64,000 nucleotides of DNA from Boswellia sacra (GCA_013180625.2 SNVD02016092.1:124001-188000); one strand, 5' to 3'; shown: positions 23,848 through 37,908, counted from the first letter of the stretch. The notes: generated from the letters alone by a model not told the origin. Numbers and translations are program-made.

Positions 23848-25867
23848 TTTTCCTTTCGTACAAAGTGTTTAATGAAATCTTTAGTAGGGATGACTCTTGA
23901 CAACACAAATGAAAATTTGATAATTTATTTAAAGTTTATTTTCATAAAACACGAAGACAATATGCAGATATCCGATAAAATTAACTTGAATAAGGTAATT
24001 ATTCCAAGAAAAGACGATAAATTTTTTCAACAAATTTAAAGAGACAGATATGGCACCAGATCTGTTGCGGTTACCTAATAGATATTGACACAAATTTCAT
24101 AACAATAATAATAAAAACAAGAAGGTTAGCGTTAAGAATTGTATAATTAAATTCGAAAATTGCTCCTATAGAGGAGATAAGCTAGCTACATATGGTCTTA
24201 TATAGCGTTTCATATTACAATTTCCATTTATTGATCATAAAATTTCCATGGCTTGGGAATGTGAAATATGACAATACAATCTGTTCTCATAAATATAGAA
24301 ATTTATTACTGAAAAGATAATTGCATACTTACGTGTTGTCTTGAAAATGCTTCATGTAACCGACCAGTACCCTTTAATTTACAGAGAAATTAATGCAGAC
24401 AATTAATAATGCAGGTTTTGTCATAAGATAAGGATCTAGCTCTAGCTCATTATCCAAATGCCACATTTAAGGTTCCTTCTTAGACGATCTTAAATGTTAT
24501 GATTGATTGATAACCATTATATTAAGAATAATATTACACTTATAACATATTTATAATCATCTCCTTCCATAATTTGAATTAACAAAACTTTATAAAAAAT
24601 ATAATTATCATATCACGATTATAATTTTTTTAATTAATTTTTATTGTTTACTCCTTTAGATAATTTTCGTCAACTCAAATTTTATAGAGTTAGTTATAGA
24701 ATTTGACTATTATATTAATTTATCAGCTCCATTTATTGCATTGAATCATATGTGTTAGGTTTACATCTGAATGGAAGACTTGAGAAGCAACTTATATAAA
24801 CCACTCAGATTTACATAAATTTTCTTAGGTTAATTACATATAAGGAAATCGAGATCAGTGGGCATGGATAAATTAATTGATATGCCGTGCCCGCTAGGTC
24901 ATTAATGTCTGTGACCAAAACTGATACATATGTTTCTGCAGCGACTACTTGAACAGTCTTCAAGAACTCCTCCATTTTTTTGATCTTAGAAATCAGATGA
25001 TTATTGTAGAGAGGTCGAGAGTTTATCGAGACATTCTTCACAAACTTTGTTGAATATTGTACTTCTAGCTAAAAGGAAAAGGAAAAGTACCGACCGACAA
25101 ATTTTTTTCGAATTGTGAATACATAAAGGGGGATCACAAAATGTGCTTGATGCTTTCTTAATTATATTTAAATTACTAATTAACAAGCTCATAGATGGGT
25201 ACGTAAATAATTGATTGAGAATTTCGAGTGTCAGCGAAATGAGATTAACTCTTTTATAAACTCTCAATATGAAACCGTAATTTATAGTACTTTAATTCTT
25301 ATGTATGAGTTAAGGGTAACCAATTTCCACCCCGTGCATGATTAACAAGTACACCTTGATCTAAGCTGGTCTTGGGACCTGCAATTGCAGAGTCTTCATC
25401 CTCCATAAGCAAACTGGTATTGGAGGGTCAAGGGGCAAAGCACTTTAATATGCCAGACTTTGATGTTTATATACATGTATAGCCTGCATGCAAAACCCTA
25501 GAGATATAACATTAATCTTTTTGATAATTAACTAGATATGGCTTATATTAATTGTTTGATAAGTTATATCTGTGGATTTCATTTCAAAGGTATTGTATTA
25601 TATACGAATAATTCTAGATATACAATCAACTTATACAATCTAACCTGTACATCATGATTTTGTACAAATTCATTGGATATGTGATTGTCACTTTATTTAT
25701 GAAAAATTTTTTAATTCATTTTTCAGTTTCCATTAAGTGAATTTGTGTCATGTTAAATTATATGAATTAAATTGTATAATTTGATAGTATATTTAGTATT
25801 ATTCATTATAAACTATGTATATCTTTTCAACCAACATTAATCAATCCATTGTTAGAATATATATCCG
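23848..25867. other. Intergenic, no supported gene
   Basis: AT-rich. Minus-strand open frames at 24811-25267 (76 and 88 codons) do not resemble a known family and lack a defined start context. Confidence 0.35.
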
Positions 25868-26075
25868 GGAATATTGAGAAAATAACTCAAAGTACGGTTT
25901 TTTTTAATAAATAACTTTTTTTTTTGAAAATTTATATGTTATGACTATGTTCGACGGCTGACTACGTCTGATAATATCCAATGGATGCATACAGACAGAT
26001 AGTTATGACATTCAAATTTTTAAGGGCAATGTCATTTTTGTTATTTACACTTAAATTTAGGGCTTTTGGTTGAAA
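25868..26075. repeat. Dispersed foldback repeat, copy C
   Basis: Begins gggaatattgagaaaataac and shares gactatgttcgacg-type and tctgataatatccaatg-type motifs with copies A and D. The right end is eroded. Confidence 0.45.
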
Positions 26076-27008
26076 GGGTAAACATTGATCATTTGACTCT
26101 AATAATTAATTAATTAGATAGCAAAAGTGGATGCACTCATGCGGTTTCATAGATTAATGGACAGTGATTAAATGCTTTTGATTTATTCAGAGGTGCAACA
26201 AAAAAGCAATCGATATATATATGTATATATAGGATCAACTCCTTTTGAAAATTTGTAGGACCCTTATAGATATGAACATAAATTAAAGCTTCAAAGGCTA
26301 TAATACTACATATGGTCATCATCGGCCTTTATTTAAGTAGCACAAGATTATGTACTATGCATTTAATATTATTGTATCTATGTACTAGAACCTAGGTCAA
26401 GTTCCTTGTATCAATTGCAGACAACATATAAAGAGTAATATTTACTCTTGTCAAAATTTTATTCGATTATACTAATTAAATTCCCTATTAATTAAATAAA
26501 GTGTTATTATTATATAGATGGTGTCATCGATATTGGGATATTGTAAAGATTAATATTAATTACAAATACTAAATTTTGTTTCCGGAAGAATATACTATTG
26601 ACTTAAAATTATTACATCACTTGTTATATCACTGTATAATCTATCTGATAGTCAAAATTCAATACACATACTAAAATGATAATACATATGCTTCAAAGTG
26701 TTCACATACATGTGCCTTAGGTCACAAGACTATCCATTAATTGATCTAATTAACTAATTTTCACCCTCATAATCAAATGTCAAATAAAATTAATATCGTA
26801 ATTAATTATCAATGCATTATTATTATTTATTGATTGAGGAAATATCAAGAAATTGTACCATCAAATTGGTTGGCTCCAAACTAATCAACAATTCACCAAA
26901 GAGAAAGAGGGAGATGGAATCATTACATCAACTTTTAATTTGAACTATATATCTAGATTGATCACAATTTCACACAACTCTTACCAGTAAAAGTATGGCA
27001 AGTATAGA
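26076..27008. other. Intergenic, AT-rich
   Basis: No gene or clear repeat recognised. Confidence 0.4.
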
Positions 27009-27742
27009 TAAGGGTGACAATTTATGTTCGCGGGTCATGTTCGTGTCGTGTCGAGCTGTGACATGATACGAACACGACCCGTTTATTATTCGTGTCACTG
27101 AGACTCAACATGAACATGACACGATTATTAAACGGATAACACAACGCGACACGCTAGCACGAATAATAAACGGGTCGTGCTTGTGTTAGACACGAACACG
27201 ATCTGTCTAACACAATTAAGACACGTTTATACGATTATGATTCGTTAACACAATTATGACACGTTACAGAATTAGGTTTCTAATTTTTGTTAAATGACAA
27301 AAATATCATAAGTTTTAAAATTTATTAGGTTTTAAAATTTTATTTTTATTTTAAAATTTGGATACATGTACGGATCAAAATGTCTAAAACTATAATATTA
27401 AGTTTAGTCTTTTTAAATTTAATATTATTTTGTAATCGTGTCAATATTCGTGTTAATCGTGTTATCGTGTCAATATTCGTGTTAATCGTGTTATCATGTC
27501 AATCGTGTATAATATGTATTCGTGTTAATCGTGTCATAAACGTATTCGTGTCATAATCGTGTCGTGTCATAATCGTATTCCTGTGTTGAAAAATCTAAAC
27601 CTGAACACGACACGATTATTAAACGGGTTGACATATCCAACACGAACACGACACGAATATGAATATGTCAAAATCCAAATCCGCCTAAACCTGTATCGTG
27701 TCAAGTTGTATTCACGTGTCGCGTCGAAAATTGTCACTCCTA
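27009..27742. repeat. CGTGTC-rich terminal-inverted-repeat element, complete copy
   Basis: Ends taagggtgacaattt and aaattgtcactccta are inverted repeats. The body is full of cgtgtc, acacgacacg and ttattaaacgg motifs on both strands, so the two halves fold on each other. Short direct repeats (cgtgtcaatattcgtgttaa) occur near 27435-27490. An aagtata 7-mer lies a few bases outside both ends and might be a target duplication. No coding potential; probably a non-autonomous hAT-like element. Confidence 0.55.
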
Positions 27743-29111
27743 TCCTAAGTATACATAGTGACCAATTCAATAGGAAAAAGAAAGGTAGAGTGATATGACC
27801 CAACCACTTGCATGTGCACATGCATGCACTTGTAATAATCAGATAATAAATTAAGACGCATCGGAAGAGCCAAAGAAAAAGTTAGAAGCTAATGTATGCC
27901 TTGAATTAATTAATAACTTCTGAGGATATTGGAACCATACATGAAGGGAGGGGCCATGTGGGTGGAAGTTTTAATGCCATGCAATGTTGGGATACATCCA
28001 TCATATTGTAGTATGCAGTCACTTAAATCTAGGTGCTGCATGGTAATGCCCTCATCTCATTTCATGCTATTCATGATGTGCTGATGATGTACACTATTTA
28101 AAATTTACTAGTAGTTATGGTCATTCATAACTTTCCTTTTATGTTGAGCCCATGTTCTCTGATACTCCATGTTAAAACCCATCTACTTGGGCTGGTTAGA
28201 CACAGCTAAGACACTTGAACCCACTCAATCAATACAAGCTTTTCTGAAAAGCGCTTTTTCTTGAAGCACTTTAAGGACAGCTACTTTAACTAGCTGTTTC
28301 AGTCTAGCTCTCGAAAGTCTAAACTAAACGCTTGAGCTACATAATCAACTTTACCTCCATCTCTTCTTGATGATTTCATGAAATAGCCAGAGTTTGGTAT
28401 GTAACGAGTTTTAGAGGTTCGAAGAGTTATTTGAGTGCGTAATCAAATAATTTAGTTTGATAAAAAAAATATTTCTAATTATGGTTAATATAAGTATATT
28501 TTGTAGGTATTAGCGTGTAATTTAACTGAAAGACACTTTTGTCCATAAGAAAAGAAGCATAAAAACGGTAAACCTAATAATATTATAAAATCTTGTCGTT
28601 AAAATAATTAATTTATATTTGAAAATTTATTAAATTAATTGTTTTATTGTATTCAATGAATTTTATAGTAAAAATTATAATTTCTAAAGATAAAATAATG
28701 ATTAAATTGAACAGCATAAATAAACTCTACTTAAAGTCGTAACATAGACGCATGTTCAAATTACCTATATAAAAAAATACTCTTTTTCTGAGGATCTTTT
28801 GAAAAATAACAATTTCTTCTAAGATTTAGATACCCTAAATTCGACATTAAAATACAAATGTAATACTTAACGTTTTAACACGTTATTCAATAAACATTTA
28901 TGTAATGTCACTTACAATTTGTTCGACAACTTGGTTAAAACCTAAAAAAGATATTAGTGTAGGATTATTTCTCAAAATAGTCCACAATTAATGTGGAAAT
29001 TTAATTCCTCCTTACAGCCCCAAGACTTGGTTATTTACATTTAACCCCTCCTTCTCCTCTCCACCGTCCAGTCGCTCCTCTTCCCCAGACTCAAACAAAA
29101 TCAAATCCAAA
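27743..29111. other. Intergenic upstream of PIG-V
   Basis: AT-rich until about 29030, where CT-rich sequence marks the likely leader of the PIG-V gene. No other gene seen. Confidence 0.4.
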
Positions 29112-32100
29112 ATGGAAACCCTGCAATTCCCACACCAAACCCTAATCCTAAAATCTGCAACAATCTCCAGACTCCTCGTCTTGAGCTTGACCATTATCTG
29201 GCGCGCCCTTCTGTCTCCCTACGACACCTCCGCGTCGCTGAACCCCGCCTGCCTGACCGATTCTCTGCCCCACGAACACTCCTCGGACAATCCAATCAGT
29301 TCTGCCATCGAAAACGGCATCGTTTGGGACAGCGTCTACTTCGTCCGCATCGCTCACTGCGGCTACGAGTATGAGCAGACCTACGCCTTCCTTCCCCTAC
29401 TCCCCGCTTGCATTCATCTCTTATCTCGCACAGGTAAAAGGAATCATTTTCGTGTCGTTTCGTTTCTTAGTTTAAGTAAATTTTTTTCTTTTTCTTTTTC
29501 TTTTTTTTTTGCTGGGGCTTCATTACTGGGCCTGTTACACCTAAAGTAGTAACATTTACCTTGAGAAATAGGAACTTACTAAGTTGCTGGATCGGTACGT
29601 TACCGGCCTGGTAATGAAGTAGTGCCCAGTTGGGTAGAATTCATTCTTTTTTGTGTGTGAAATATTACTGGAATTGTTGATCCCGGTAAGGGTAGCGGGA
29701 TGTGCATCTGGGTGCCGTTGGATTTCCGTTTTTGGCACTGAGGATGGTGTGTCGTTTGGTTGCAGTTTTGGCGCCGTTGGTTGGTGTTATCGGATACAGA
29801 GCGGTATTGGGGCTGTCTGGTTACGTTGTTAGTAATGTAACATTCTTGTTTGCTGCGGTTTACTTTTACAGGTAAATTTATTGAAACATGGAGGCTGGAT
29901 TTGGTTTTGGAATTTCTAATTGATGTCTCTGTCTTTTTTATTCTAACAGGCTTTCAGTTATGATCTTGAAGGACCCTGAAGCCGCATTCCGGGCTTCAGT
30001 TTTGTTCTGCTTCAATCCAGCTTCCATATTTTATTCAGCAATGTACTTTTCTCAACTTTTGTAGATGCTATAGTTATCTAAAAGGAAAAAAAAAGTAGAA
30101 AACATGAAAACATGGGGTTGTTTACTCTGGTGCTATTGATAGAAGTTGGAGTTTCTTTTGGGGGAAGAAAAAAAATGGATGGCTAAAAATGAGTTGAACT
30201 GAATAATTTTCTTGTTTCTGTGGTTGCAGATATTCAGAGAGTTTGTATGCACTATTTTCGTTGGGGGGATTGTACTACTTAATGTCTGGGGCAAAGAATA
30301 TTGCTGTTCTTTGGCTTGCTCTCTCTGGTTGTGCAAGGTCTAATGGAGTACTTAATGCTGGTTATTTTTGTTTTCAGACTATGCATCGGGCTTATGATGC
30401 TCTATCCCTGAGAAAAGGGGGTTATGTAAGTTTGAGATTTTCTTTGATTGTCATGTACTTTTGAGTGGTGGATGATTTTGCTTATAGACCATATAAATTA
30501 GGGTAGTATTAGATAATTGAATTCTATGCTGATTAATCTTTCATCGGCATAGAAAAGTATTTAGGAACCTGTGCATCAAACTTCAGCATTTGATTTCATT
30601 TTCCCCTGTTTGTGACTGGAGTCAATATGACAGTACATTTTTCTTGCTATCTTTGTAAAATTGTATGGCATCCAAGCAAGTATTTAGGATTCTATCCTCA
30701 AAAATTTTTTTCTCTGTGGCAGTTGGCAATGCGGATCCTTATAGGTGGAGCATTACGTAGCATATGTATCTTTATTCCATTTATTGCTTTTCAAGTATAT
30801 GGCTACGGCAATCTGTGTCTTGGACGTTCTTCTGATGAATTGAGGCCTTGGTGCAAAGCAAGAATTCCTTTTCTTTACAATTTTATTCAAAGCCATTATT
30901 GGTAAATTTATCTTTTTCTGTTAAAGATCACTTTTCTACCACTAATCTTCAGTTATGCACCGTGAATGGCTCTAGGAAAAAGCTATCTTCTTGCAGTCTT
31001 ATTACACCCACACACACCCACACACCCACACACCCACACACTAGTCTTTTGTAATACCTTATCCAAGAAAAATGATTACATATGAAAGAAGTGGATATTC
31101 TACTTATTTGCCTGCTCAATTTGATTCCAGGGGAGTTGGTTTCTTGAGATATTTCCAATTAAAGCAGTTGCCAAACTTTCTTCTTGCATCACCAATATTG
31201 TCTTTGGCACTTTGCTCAATCATCCACTATGTGAAGTCACAGCCCAAGCTTGTTTTCTCATTAGGTTTTCAAGCTTCTAAAGAGGGAAAAGATTTTTCAC
31301 CTATGTCCGTTGGGACAGTTCAGCAATCAAACAGTGCCAGCATTTTGGACAAACCTTCTTCAAAGATTCAAGGTATTGCTTTCATTTGTTGGCTTGTGAA
31401 TTACTAGTTGATATGTTATATTATAGTTCAAAATAAAATTCAAACATTAAAGTGACTGGATTGCATTAATTTAGCGGTTTTAAACCTATCTTTTGCAAGT
31501 GGCCTATTTCCTAATCATGAACTGGTACGAGCATTTATCCAGAATATTTTTCTTGATCGTTGATTTTTACTCTCTCCTAATTTTGATTGCAACAATATTA
31601 CAACTTATTCAAACAGATTGTCGGTTTCAACAGGGAATCGAAACTTGAGACAGAGAAAGCAGGTACATAAAGAAAGGAATCCTCCAGCTGCTGCAGTAGA
31701 GCATGGATCGTTGGTGAATTCAGTATATTTGTCTGTCCACGTACTCCCGTTTATTCTACACTTGGGTTTTATGGCAGCCACTGCATTTTTTGTCATGCAC
31801 GTGGAGGTTAGACCTTATTTTTTTGTTTTTATTTTTTTAAGAAAAAGATTGTATTATGATTTTTGGAAAATTGAGAAAATAACTTAAATTAGGGGACTTT
31901 TATGATAAATGACCCTATCATTAAAACTTGCATGTTATGACCTTGATCGACGTCCGACAGTATCCGATGAGTGTGTTGGATAGTGTCCAACAGTCCGACA
32001 ATATCCGACATTTCCATTCGAAGTATACAATAGTAGCTAATAGTGTACGACACTTGACATAGGGTGATGGCGATTTAGGGACAGGATCATTTTGGCAATC

Positions 32101-32878
32101 TACACTTAAAATTGGGTATTTTTTTGAATTTTCCTTATGGTTTTCCTCAATATGCCAAGTTTAAAAAGTTTATGAGTTTTGTGTGCTAAATTGTCAACTG
32201 CATGGGAAATTTGATGGCACTAATTGCTTGTTGGATGAATTTAGATTTGCAATGACTCATTGTGGGTCATATTTTTTATTTCAGTGTAAAGTTAAGGCAA
32301 CCCATTCTCACCTACTAATACCTTCTTGTGCTCTTTAGTTAGAAGAACTGAACTGGTTGGTTAAATGCTGTTGTTTTATATTCTCAATGCCTTTCAAAGA
32401 CAAAAAAATTCTGTGAAAACAAAATTTACTGTGTTGAGAATGAGAAATTACTGATTAGTTTTTGAAATATGAAAAAAGTTTTCCTAAATCCTTAAAACAA
32501 TGATTTTTTTCTTCGAAGTTTAAAATTATAGTTTGTTAAAGGTTCTGCCTCGAAATTTTTGTGGCATAGGAAATTTACTTCCATGATCATGACCAACTAT
32601 GGTTGGGACTATTATCTACTTTTCTTTTCCAATGACATATTGCTGCTCAGATTCCTTAACTTGAAGATGGCTGTTATTTATCAGAATTTCTTCTGTGTTA
32701 TAATTGACAGGTTTCTACACGGTTCTTGTCTGCCAGTCCTTCGCTTTACTGGTTTGCTTCATATTTAATGGTGTCTCCTGGTAAGACTAAGAGATGGGGA
32801 TATTTGATTTGGGCATATTCTGCAGCCTACATCCTTCTTGGAAGTTTACTCTTTTCAAACTTCTACCCTTTTACTTGA
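29112..32878 (+). CDS. PIGV: GPI mannosyltransferase 2 (PIG-V family)
   Basis: Eight exons: 29112-29433, 29766-29871, 29950-30042, 30230-30425, 30723-30901, 31131-31372, 31634-31806 and 32711-32878; 1479 coding bases, 492 residues, all phases consistent. PIG-V adds the second mannose to the GPI precursor in the ER membrane, using dolichol-phosphate mannose. Family marks are SPYDTSASL, the lumenal WDSVYFVRIAHCGYEYEQTY with its acidic Asp, FLPLLPACI, then FNPASIFYSAIYSESLYALF across the exon 3/4 junction, and ARSNG. Many hydrophobic segments fit a multi-pass protein; the last exon ends in a membrane segment and FSNFYPFT. Exon 7 uses the AG at 31632-31633; the AG at 31615-31616 would break the frame. 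Intron 7 carries a 270-bp dispersed repeat and intron 5 a CACACCCA microsatellite. No disabling change seen. Confidence 0.95.
31003..31042. repeat. CACACCCA microsatellite in PIG-V intron 5
   Basis: Imperfect tandem cacacccacacaccca units. Confidence 0.7.
31865..32134. repeat. Dispersed foldback repeat, copy D, in PIG-V intron 7
   Basis: About 270 bp with ends ggaaaattgagaaaa and ttttttgaattttcc. The middle has several tccgacagtatccga-type and tgttggatagtgtccaac-type motifs. Flanks ttatgatttt and ttatggtttt suggest a 9-11-bp target duplication, as in Mutator-like elements. Confidence 0.6.
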
Positions 32879-33789
32879 TGACGTTTCTGTGGTGGCTCTT
32901 TTTGAGATGCTGGCTGAGAGCTTCTGTTCTGCCCTGGATATTTTCCTCAACCTGGCTTGACTGACTCACCGAAAATAGGAGCTTCCTTAAGGTCTTCGAT
33001 CTGATCATGTCGAAAATACAAATGCAACTTGCTGCTTCCTGGTTATTTTTAGCAGATGCTCCAAAAGATGTATGAAGTTGCAGCTAAAGCAACTCAGAAG
33101 CTATAGGAATAATTATTTCCGGTCTTCTTATCCAACATTCTTTTGGTGTGACATTGGTGAGACATTGATGAGACATTGTTGCTATAGAAAATTTTGTAGC
33201 TGTAGAGAGAGTAAAGTTGCTGTGAGAAAATTAGTGTCGCAAATCCCAAATTTTGTGGTTTTTATTTATTTTTTATTTTTACGAGTTTTGTCTAAATTTG
33301 ATTGTTTACTATGAACTAATACTCTGGATCCATGTTTCTATCTGTAATTATTTGTCAGTTCGATCAATCCCAACTTTCTAACACATCTGAGACATAGCCC
33401 TCCAAACCTCGCTATATAAAAAAATTTAAAAGCAGAATTTTACTGACTAAACTGTAGATAATTCCGACACCAACGCTATATTTGACTCTTAAGTTTTAAC
33501 TTCCAAACTAGAGAAATGTGGCGAATCTTTCCAACAGTTACTATGTATATTTTCAAATATTTTTATTTGACAAATTATAATATTTTTTTGTTATAGAAAA
33601 TATATTAATAAGAAAGAAATAAATATATATTTTGACATTGATTAATATTGAAATTGAAGTTCATGCATCAATTAAAAGATCCATATCTCAACAATTTATT
33701 AACAGAATCAAATAAAAAACACTCCTTAAACTATATCTTGTTACAAGACGGAAAGCATCATTTGAGTTTATATCGGTGCGATCCGTAAC
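32879..33789. other. Between PIG-V and the WAK pseudogene
   Basis: PIG-V 3' flank, then AT-rich DNA; no gene recognised. Confidence 0.4.
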
Positions 33790-34138
33790 TTATTCCAAAC
33801 AACCCAAAGTTCCCTGTACTTTTGTGACCATTGGAGTTTGATAAGGCGAAATGAGTACTGAAGTCCCAAAATCGGACACTTTCGCTGTGTGGTTGTCGTC
33901 CAAGAGTATGTTTGCTGACTTGACATCTCCGTGAATGATTGTAGGGTCTGCTAAAGAATGGAAGTAGTCAAGTGCAAGTGCTGTCTCTGTAGCTATTCTC
34001 GAACAATTCTTCCAATTTCTTAGGAATTCTGACTCCTTGACATGGATGTGATTGAATAGAGTGCCATTGGAAATGAACTCATAGAACAGCAAAGGCACTT
34101 TGGTTTCTAGACACAAGCTTAAGAGCTTGACTACATTC

Positions 34139-35691
34139 TTAGGGTCGTTTGGTATGGGGTTTTAATTTTATAGAAATGAGGTTCATATTTTTTGGAAAGT
34201 GGAATATGAAAATCTAATTTTTGGGAAAGAATTATTACTGTGTTTGATATGTTTGGTTGTACGAAGGAATGCGCTAATTTTATTCAATAGGTGAGTGATA
34301 CTATATAATGATTTTTTTTCTAATATGTCATAAATACTTATGCTATTTTTAATGAAATTAATAATTTTGAAGATTTTTAAATATATATATTATAAAAATA
34401 AAAATAAAAATATTTAATTTAATTTAAATTTATTACATATAAATTTCGTTTTTATATATCATATTATTTATTTACATTTATTTATTTATAAATAAATAAA
34501 ATATAAAATTTATATAATTTAATTGTATTTAATTTACATAGAAATTTAATTTTTTTATATATTATATATTATATATTTTTAATTTAAATTTATTTATAAA
34601 TAAATATATAAATTTATATGAATATTTATTAATTTATATTATGTATATTATATTTATACAAATATATATATCTTAAATTTATATTGTATTATTTTATTAT
34701 TAATATAATTTAATTTAAAGTTAATTTATATATATTATTTTTTACAAATTATATTTTTATTTACTAAATTTAATTTTTAAATTTAAATTTATTTATAAAT
34801 AAATATATTTATTTACATATATTATATAAATATATTTATATTAATTAATTTGTATTATATTAAAAAATAAAATTATTTAATTTAATTTAATTTAAATTTA
34901 GTTTAGATATAAATTTAGTTTTTATATATCATATTATTTATTTACATTTATTTATTTATAAGTAAATAAAATATAAAATTTATATTATTTAATTTATTTA
35001 ATTTACATATAAATTTAATTTTTTATATTTTATATTATTTTTTAATTTAAATTTATTTATAAATAAATATATAAATTTATATGAACATTTATTAATTTAT
35101 ATCATGTATATTATATTTATATAAATATATCTATCTTAAATATTTATATTGTATTATTTTATTATTTATATAATTTAATTTAAATTTAATTTATATATAC
35201 ATTATTTTTTACATATTATATTTTTATTTATTAAATTTAATTTTTAAATTTAAATTTATTTATAAATAAATATATTTATTTAAATATTTATTAATTTATA
35301 TATTATATATTATATATAAATATATTTATATTATATTATATTATTTAATAATTTAATAAATAATATTTTTATTTATATAAATTTATATAAGTTTATTTAT
35401 TATATGTATATAAGTTTATAAAAATTTATATATAATTTAGTAGTCTTTTTTAAAATTGCTATAAACATACATATTAAATAAATAAGTTTATATAATGATG
35501 GGTTTAGGATTCCTAGGAATATGAAACTCAAGTGTTGAAAGGATTTCACATTATTCCAACAGAGAGGCATTTGAAACCCATAGGAAAGCTCAATTTCAAG
35601 ATTTAAAATGCTAAATAAGCCAACCAAATAGGGGTTAGGTATCGGATTCTCATTTCTATGATCAGAAACTCCCATACCAAACGACCTCTTA
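34139..35691. mobile_element. PIF/Harbinger-like non-autonomous element in the WAK kinase exon
   Basis: Ends gggtcgtttggtatgg and ccataccaaacgacctc are inverted repeats of the PIF/Harbinger type, and TTA flanks both sides (34139-34141, 35689-35691), the usual 3-bp target. The insertion lies between codons for His and Asn in RVNH/NVVKLL. From about 34380 to 35440 the sequence is almost pure A and T and consists of two tandem copies of about 470 bp (compare 34451 with 34921). No transposase. Confidence 0.72.
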
Positions 35692-36188
35692 TGGTTGACT
35701 CGGGAAACAACGCCAATTTTGCTATGAAATTCATGATTCCTTCGAGTATCGTCCATCTCTTTAGGTTTTTTTACTGCAACTTGGATATCATTAGGTAAAA
35801 TTCCTTTGTAAACAGAACCAAAACCACCTTCACCAACAAATTGGCTCTTGTCATAATTTTTGGTGGCTTTTGCTAGCTCTGCCTCGCTAAAAATCCTCAC
35901 ACGTTGGTGCTCTAACAACTTGCCTCCGTTTTTGAAAAAGTTTCTCTACTTTCTTCGTTGCTTGCATGCAATGAAAGTCAAAATTCCAATGATCACAACG
36001 AAGACAATTGGTCCAGTTACTGCATGCGCCACGCAAAGAAAGATCATAAATTAATATCATGATAGAACCATAAACATTAATGAACATGAACACACGTGAA
36101 TGAAAAAGTCAAGAAAAGGGCTATTAAAAGAGAAGCAATTAATTTAATAATATTATCATTTCCAAGCATGTATCATAATTGAGTTGAA

Positions 36189-36322
36189 CTACAGTGCAGC
36201 TGCTGTACCATACAGCAGCTGCTTTTACGATTTTTGCTTGAGGGCAAAAGTTGTAAATACAACTTTTGCATCCTCTTTACGACAAAAACCAGCGGCTGTA
36301 TGATACAGCCGCTGGACTATAG
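36189..36322. repeat. 134-bp double-hairpin element in WAK intron
   Basis: Outer arms ctacagtgcagctgctgtac and, inverted, ccagcggctgtatgatacag at the right flank a perfect inner hairpin gcaaaagttgt-aaat-acaacttttgc. The whole stretch folds on itself; it resembles a very short MITE. Confidence 0.6.
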
Positions 36323-37908
36323 TTTTTCCCATCATAATTTTATCTTAAATGATGTGGTCAAAATACTACAAAACTAGTTAAGTCAATGCAAACCTGAAAC
36401 AATTAATTGCATGTGGTGATTCGAAATCCATGGCAACTGCTTTTACCATTCCCTATCATACCAAGAGGACAACTACATGTGTAATTGCCGAGTGTATTTT
36501 TGCAAGTACCTTCACAAGGATATCTCTCAGGTTCTTTGCACTTGTCAATGTCTGTTCAAAAATGACGAACCAATAAGTAGTAGGCATGGCACAAGCATGG
36601 CATATGGCACAAATTAAAATCGTACAAAATTAACAAACATGGCACACAGCTCGATATGCATCTAAATAAGATCTAAAGGCTAACAGAGACTTGAAAATTG
36701 AAACAATATACATCACTTTCACCCAATTATTTTTCAAATCAAGAAGAAAAAAGCTATCCATTTCTTTCATCTTCACCAAGACCTTACAACTCTTACAATC
36801 AAAGTCTTCGTAAATATTATTGAATTAATGCTTCTTTTATTATATCATTCAAAAACTATATATTTAAGGTCTGCTATGAGGGGTCTAATTAATATTTAGT
36901 AAGTAATACTATTTCAGGGATTTCAAAAAAATAAATATGGTTCAACTATATAGGATTTTAAGTTACTTTTAGCTAATAATCAATAGATGAGCTATCATAA
37001 GGGAATGATATGTTGTTCTATATTAAATTAAACACGCAATAGAAGTTTACCTTCACATCCTTCGGAGAGATAGGGATTTCCCTGAAATCCTTCATTGCAT
37101 ACGCAACGATATCCAAGCCCATTGTCAGAGTAGATACAGTGTGTATTCGGACGAATACATGCATAACCGGATGAATCAGCCATTACTTCTTCGCATGTCT
37201 CTTCTTTTAACTACTCATTCAATGATAATATTGGAGCTTAAACTCTCATCTTTTCCGATACCAGAGAGCTGCAGATCACTTAAATTACTCCTTTCGTCTG
37301 CTACGGATCCATAATCACGGGGATTGAACCCCCAAACTTCTGTGTGATTCCTTAGAGAACCAAGACCAATCATCAATGACTTTTGACTTTTGGGTATTGG
37401 AGTCTGGCAACTTTCATGTGTTGTATTCCAAGATTCAGCTGTGCATGTGGAGACACATCCTACATTGACTTCATCTCCTGGGATGCTTGTATCTGTAACT
37501 GAAAGAACCAAGGTGTCACATCCGAAAGCAATAAGCTTGTTTCGGCTGTCCGAAATCGTGAATGGACCATCTGCCAAGTCAATGTGTGGAAAAGAATTGT
37601 ATTCGACGCCTGAATTACTATTGTAGCATGTAATAGCTCCGTTCATTCTGGTGACTATGATGCCCTCTTCCACTGATATATTGAGAATAGTCATGCCGTT
37701 GAATATTATGATGCCCAGATCTTCCACTAATTTATAGGGATCAGTCTTATTTTTAAACATCAGTGTGGCAGGAGTGGAACTGCGATTGCATGTTAGCAGG
37801 AAATGCTCGTCTATCGCACACTTGGGTTCGATCCCAAACGGAAAAGGAACACTGACGTTCTTACATTTTTCATCAGGGCAACCGGGCTTCACATTCGGTG
37901 AGCCTGTT

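Noticed and set aside
24811..25267. Two minus-strand ORFs of 76 and 88 codons
   Set aside because: No domain, signal or splice support; AT-rich chance frames are common here.
27559..27821. ORFs on both strands
   Set aside because: They lie inside the palindromic CGTGTC repeat element.
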